Assembly (NCBI GenBank): GCA_003225655.1
Contig: QIAW01000651.1
Coordinates: forward strand, 1 to 5,052
Reading direction: 5' to 3'
Source: Acidobacteriota bacterium
GTDB lineage: Bacteria > Acidobacteriota > Terriglobia > Terriglobales > Acidobacteriaceae
DNA length: 5,052 nt
In this document: one piece after another, positions 4,727-5,052 of the stretch
Numbering within the stretch: position 1 is the first letter of the stretch
Layout: every line of letters starts with the position of its first letter
Made by a program: the position numbers and the translations under genes
The notes under the pieces: generated by a model
Databases searched by the model: none
What the model was told of the DNA's origin: nothing
Seen by the model: the letters and a program-made list of their open reading frames with translations, nothing else

Positions 4727-5052
4727 CTATCGTGGCTTGGCAGAGCGATAAAAGGTCATCGCGGGTGAATTGTTTCCCGCAAAATTCGTATCGCCCGCAT
4801 AGACAGCCGTGATTGCATGAAGTCCCATCGCGAACTGGTTGCTCTGACAGCTCGCGTGCCCGGAACCATCCATCGTCGCCGTGCACACAGTCGTAGATCC
4901 ATCCCTGAAGGTGATCACACCCGTAGGCGTCGTCGGCGCTGAGCTTGATGGGCTCACAGCGGCACTGAAGATCACGTTCTGCCGGAAGCGAAATGGAATG
5001 GGAGCCGCTGTTAATACCACATTCGTTGCTGCCCGGCTTACATCCTGTGTGA
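4727..5052 (-). CDS. C-terminal Ig-like (Big_3-type) domain of a larger secreted or surface protein, 5' end beyond window
   Basis: The frame is open to the right edge; 107 complete residues precede a TAG stop at 4729-4727. An internal GTG at 5020 is not a likely start, because the upstream codons continue the domain (SRAATNVVLTAAP). The visible part is one bacterial Ig-like repeat. It has the typical NVIFSAAVSP strand (25-34), TPTGVITFRDGSTTV (41-55), and the closing GLHAITAVYAGDTNFAGNNS (76-95). Two cysteines (C56, C68) could form a disulfide. The domain is followed by only about 10 residues (MTFYRSAKPR), so there is no membrane anchor or sorting signal at the end. Such domains usually occur in tandem in large secreted or surface proteins; the rest of this one is not visible. 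The isomerase-like gene starts 64 bp downstream in the same direction. No functional link is apparent. Confidence 0.85.
   Translation of the reverse strand, partial: TQDVSRAATNVVLTAAPIPFRFRQNVIFSAAVSPSSSAPTTPTGVITFRDGSTTVCTATMDGSGHASCQSNQFAMGLHAITAVYAGDTNFAGNNSPAMTFYRSAKPR

Overview
This 5 kb window has the look of a GC-rich, saprophytic bacterial genome. The most likely source is an acidobacterium (class Terriglobia or a relative such as the Koribacter/Solibacter groups). That placement is inference. It rests on the mix of Tat-exported Gfo/Idh/MocA and TIM-barrel sugar-isomerase-like proteins, a family 9 glycoside hydrolase, an Ig-like-repeat secreted protein, and intergenic DNA full of small hairpins and short tandem repeats. 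No rRNA, tRNA, transposase or CRISPR array is visible.

All four protein genes are on the minus strand and read right to left. (1) 4727-5052 is the C-terminal end of a protein finishing in a bacterial Ig-like domain; it runs off the right edge. (2) 3661-4662 encodes a Tat-exported TIM-barrel sugar isomerase/epimerase/lyase-like protein (AP endonuclease 2 family). (3) 2285-3550 encodes a Tat-exported Gfo/Idh/MocA oxidoreductase. It lies 110 bp downstream of gene 2 with no clear terminator between them, so the two are probably co-transcribed. (4) 1-1669 encodes a Sec-exported GH9 endoglucanase-type enzyme with an N-terminal Ig-like domain; it runs off the left edge just before the C-terminal catalytic motifs.

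The 615 bp gap between genes 3 and 4 (1670-2284) holds two things. Near GH9 there is a good sigma70-type promoter (TTGACA, 16 bp, TAAAAT) behind A-tracts. Three palindromes sit on or just downstream of it, followed by a leader of about 158 nt with an oddly placed Shine-Dalgarno sequence. Further right, 1964-2226 is a cluster of about nine short hairpins that looks like a structured interspersed repeat. Short tandem repeats with a 7-nt period sit at the 3' ends of both Tat genes, and a 10-nt tandem repeat lies in the gap between those genes.

Taken together, a secreted GH9 would cut beta-1,4-glucan outside the cell. The neighbouring Tat-exported dehydrogenase-like and isomerase/lyase-like proteins could then process the sugars or oligosaccharides in the periplasm. 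The link between the GH9 gene and the Tat pair is an inference from proximity only, since GH9 has its own promoter.
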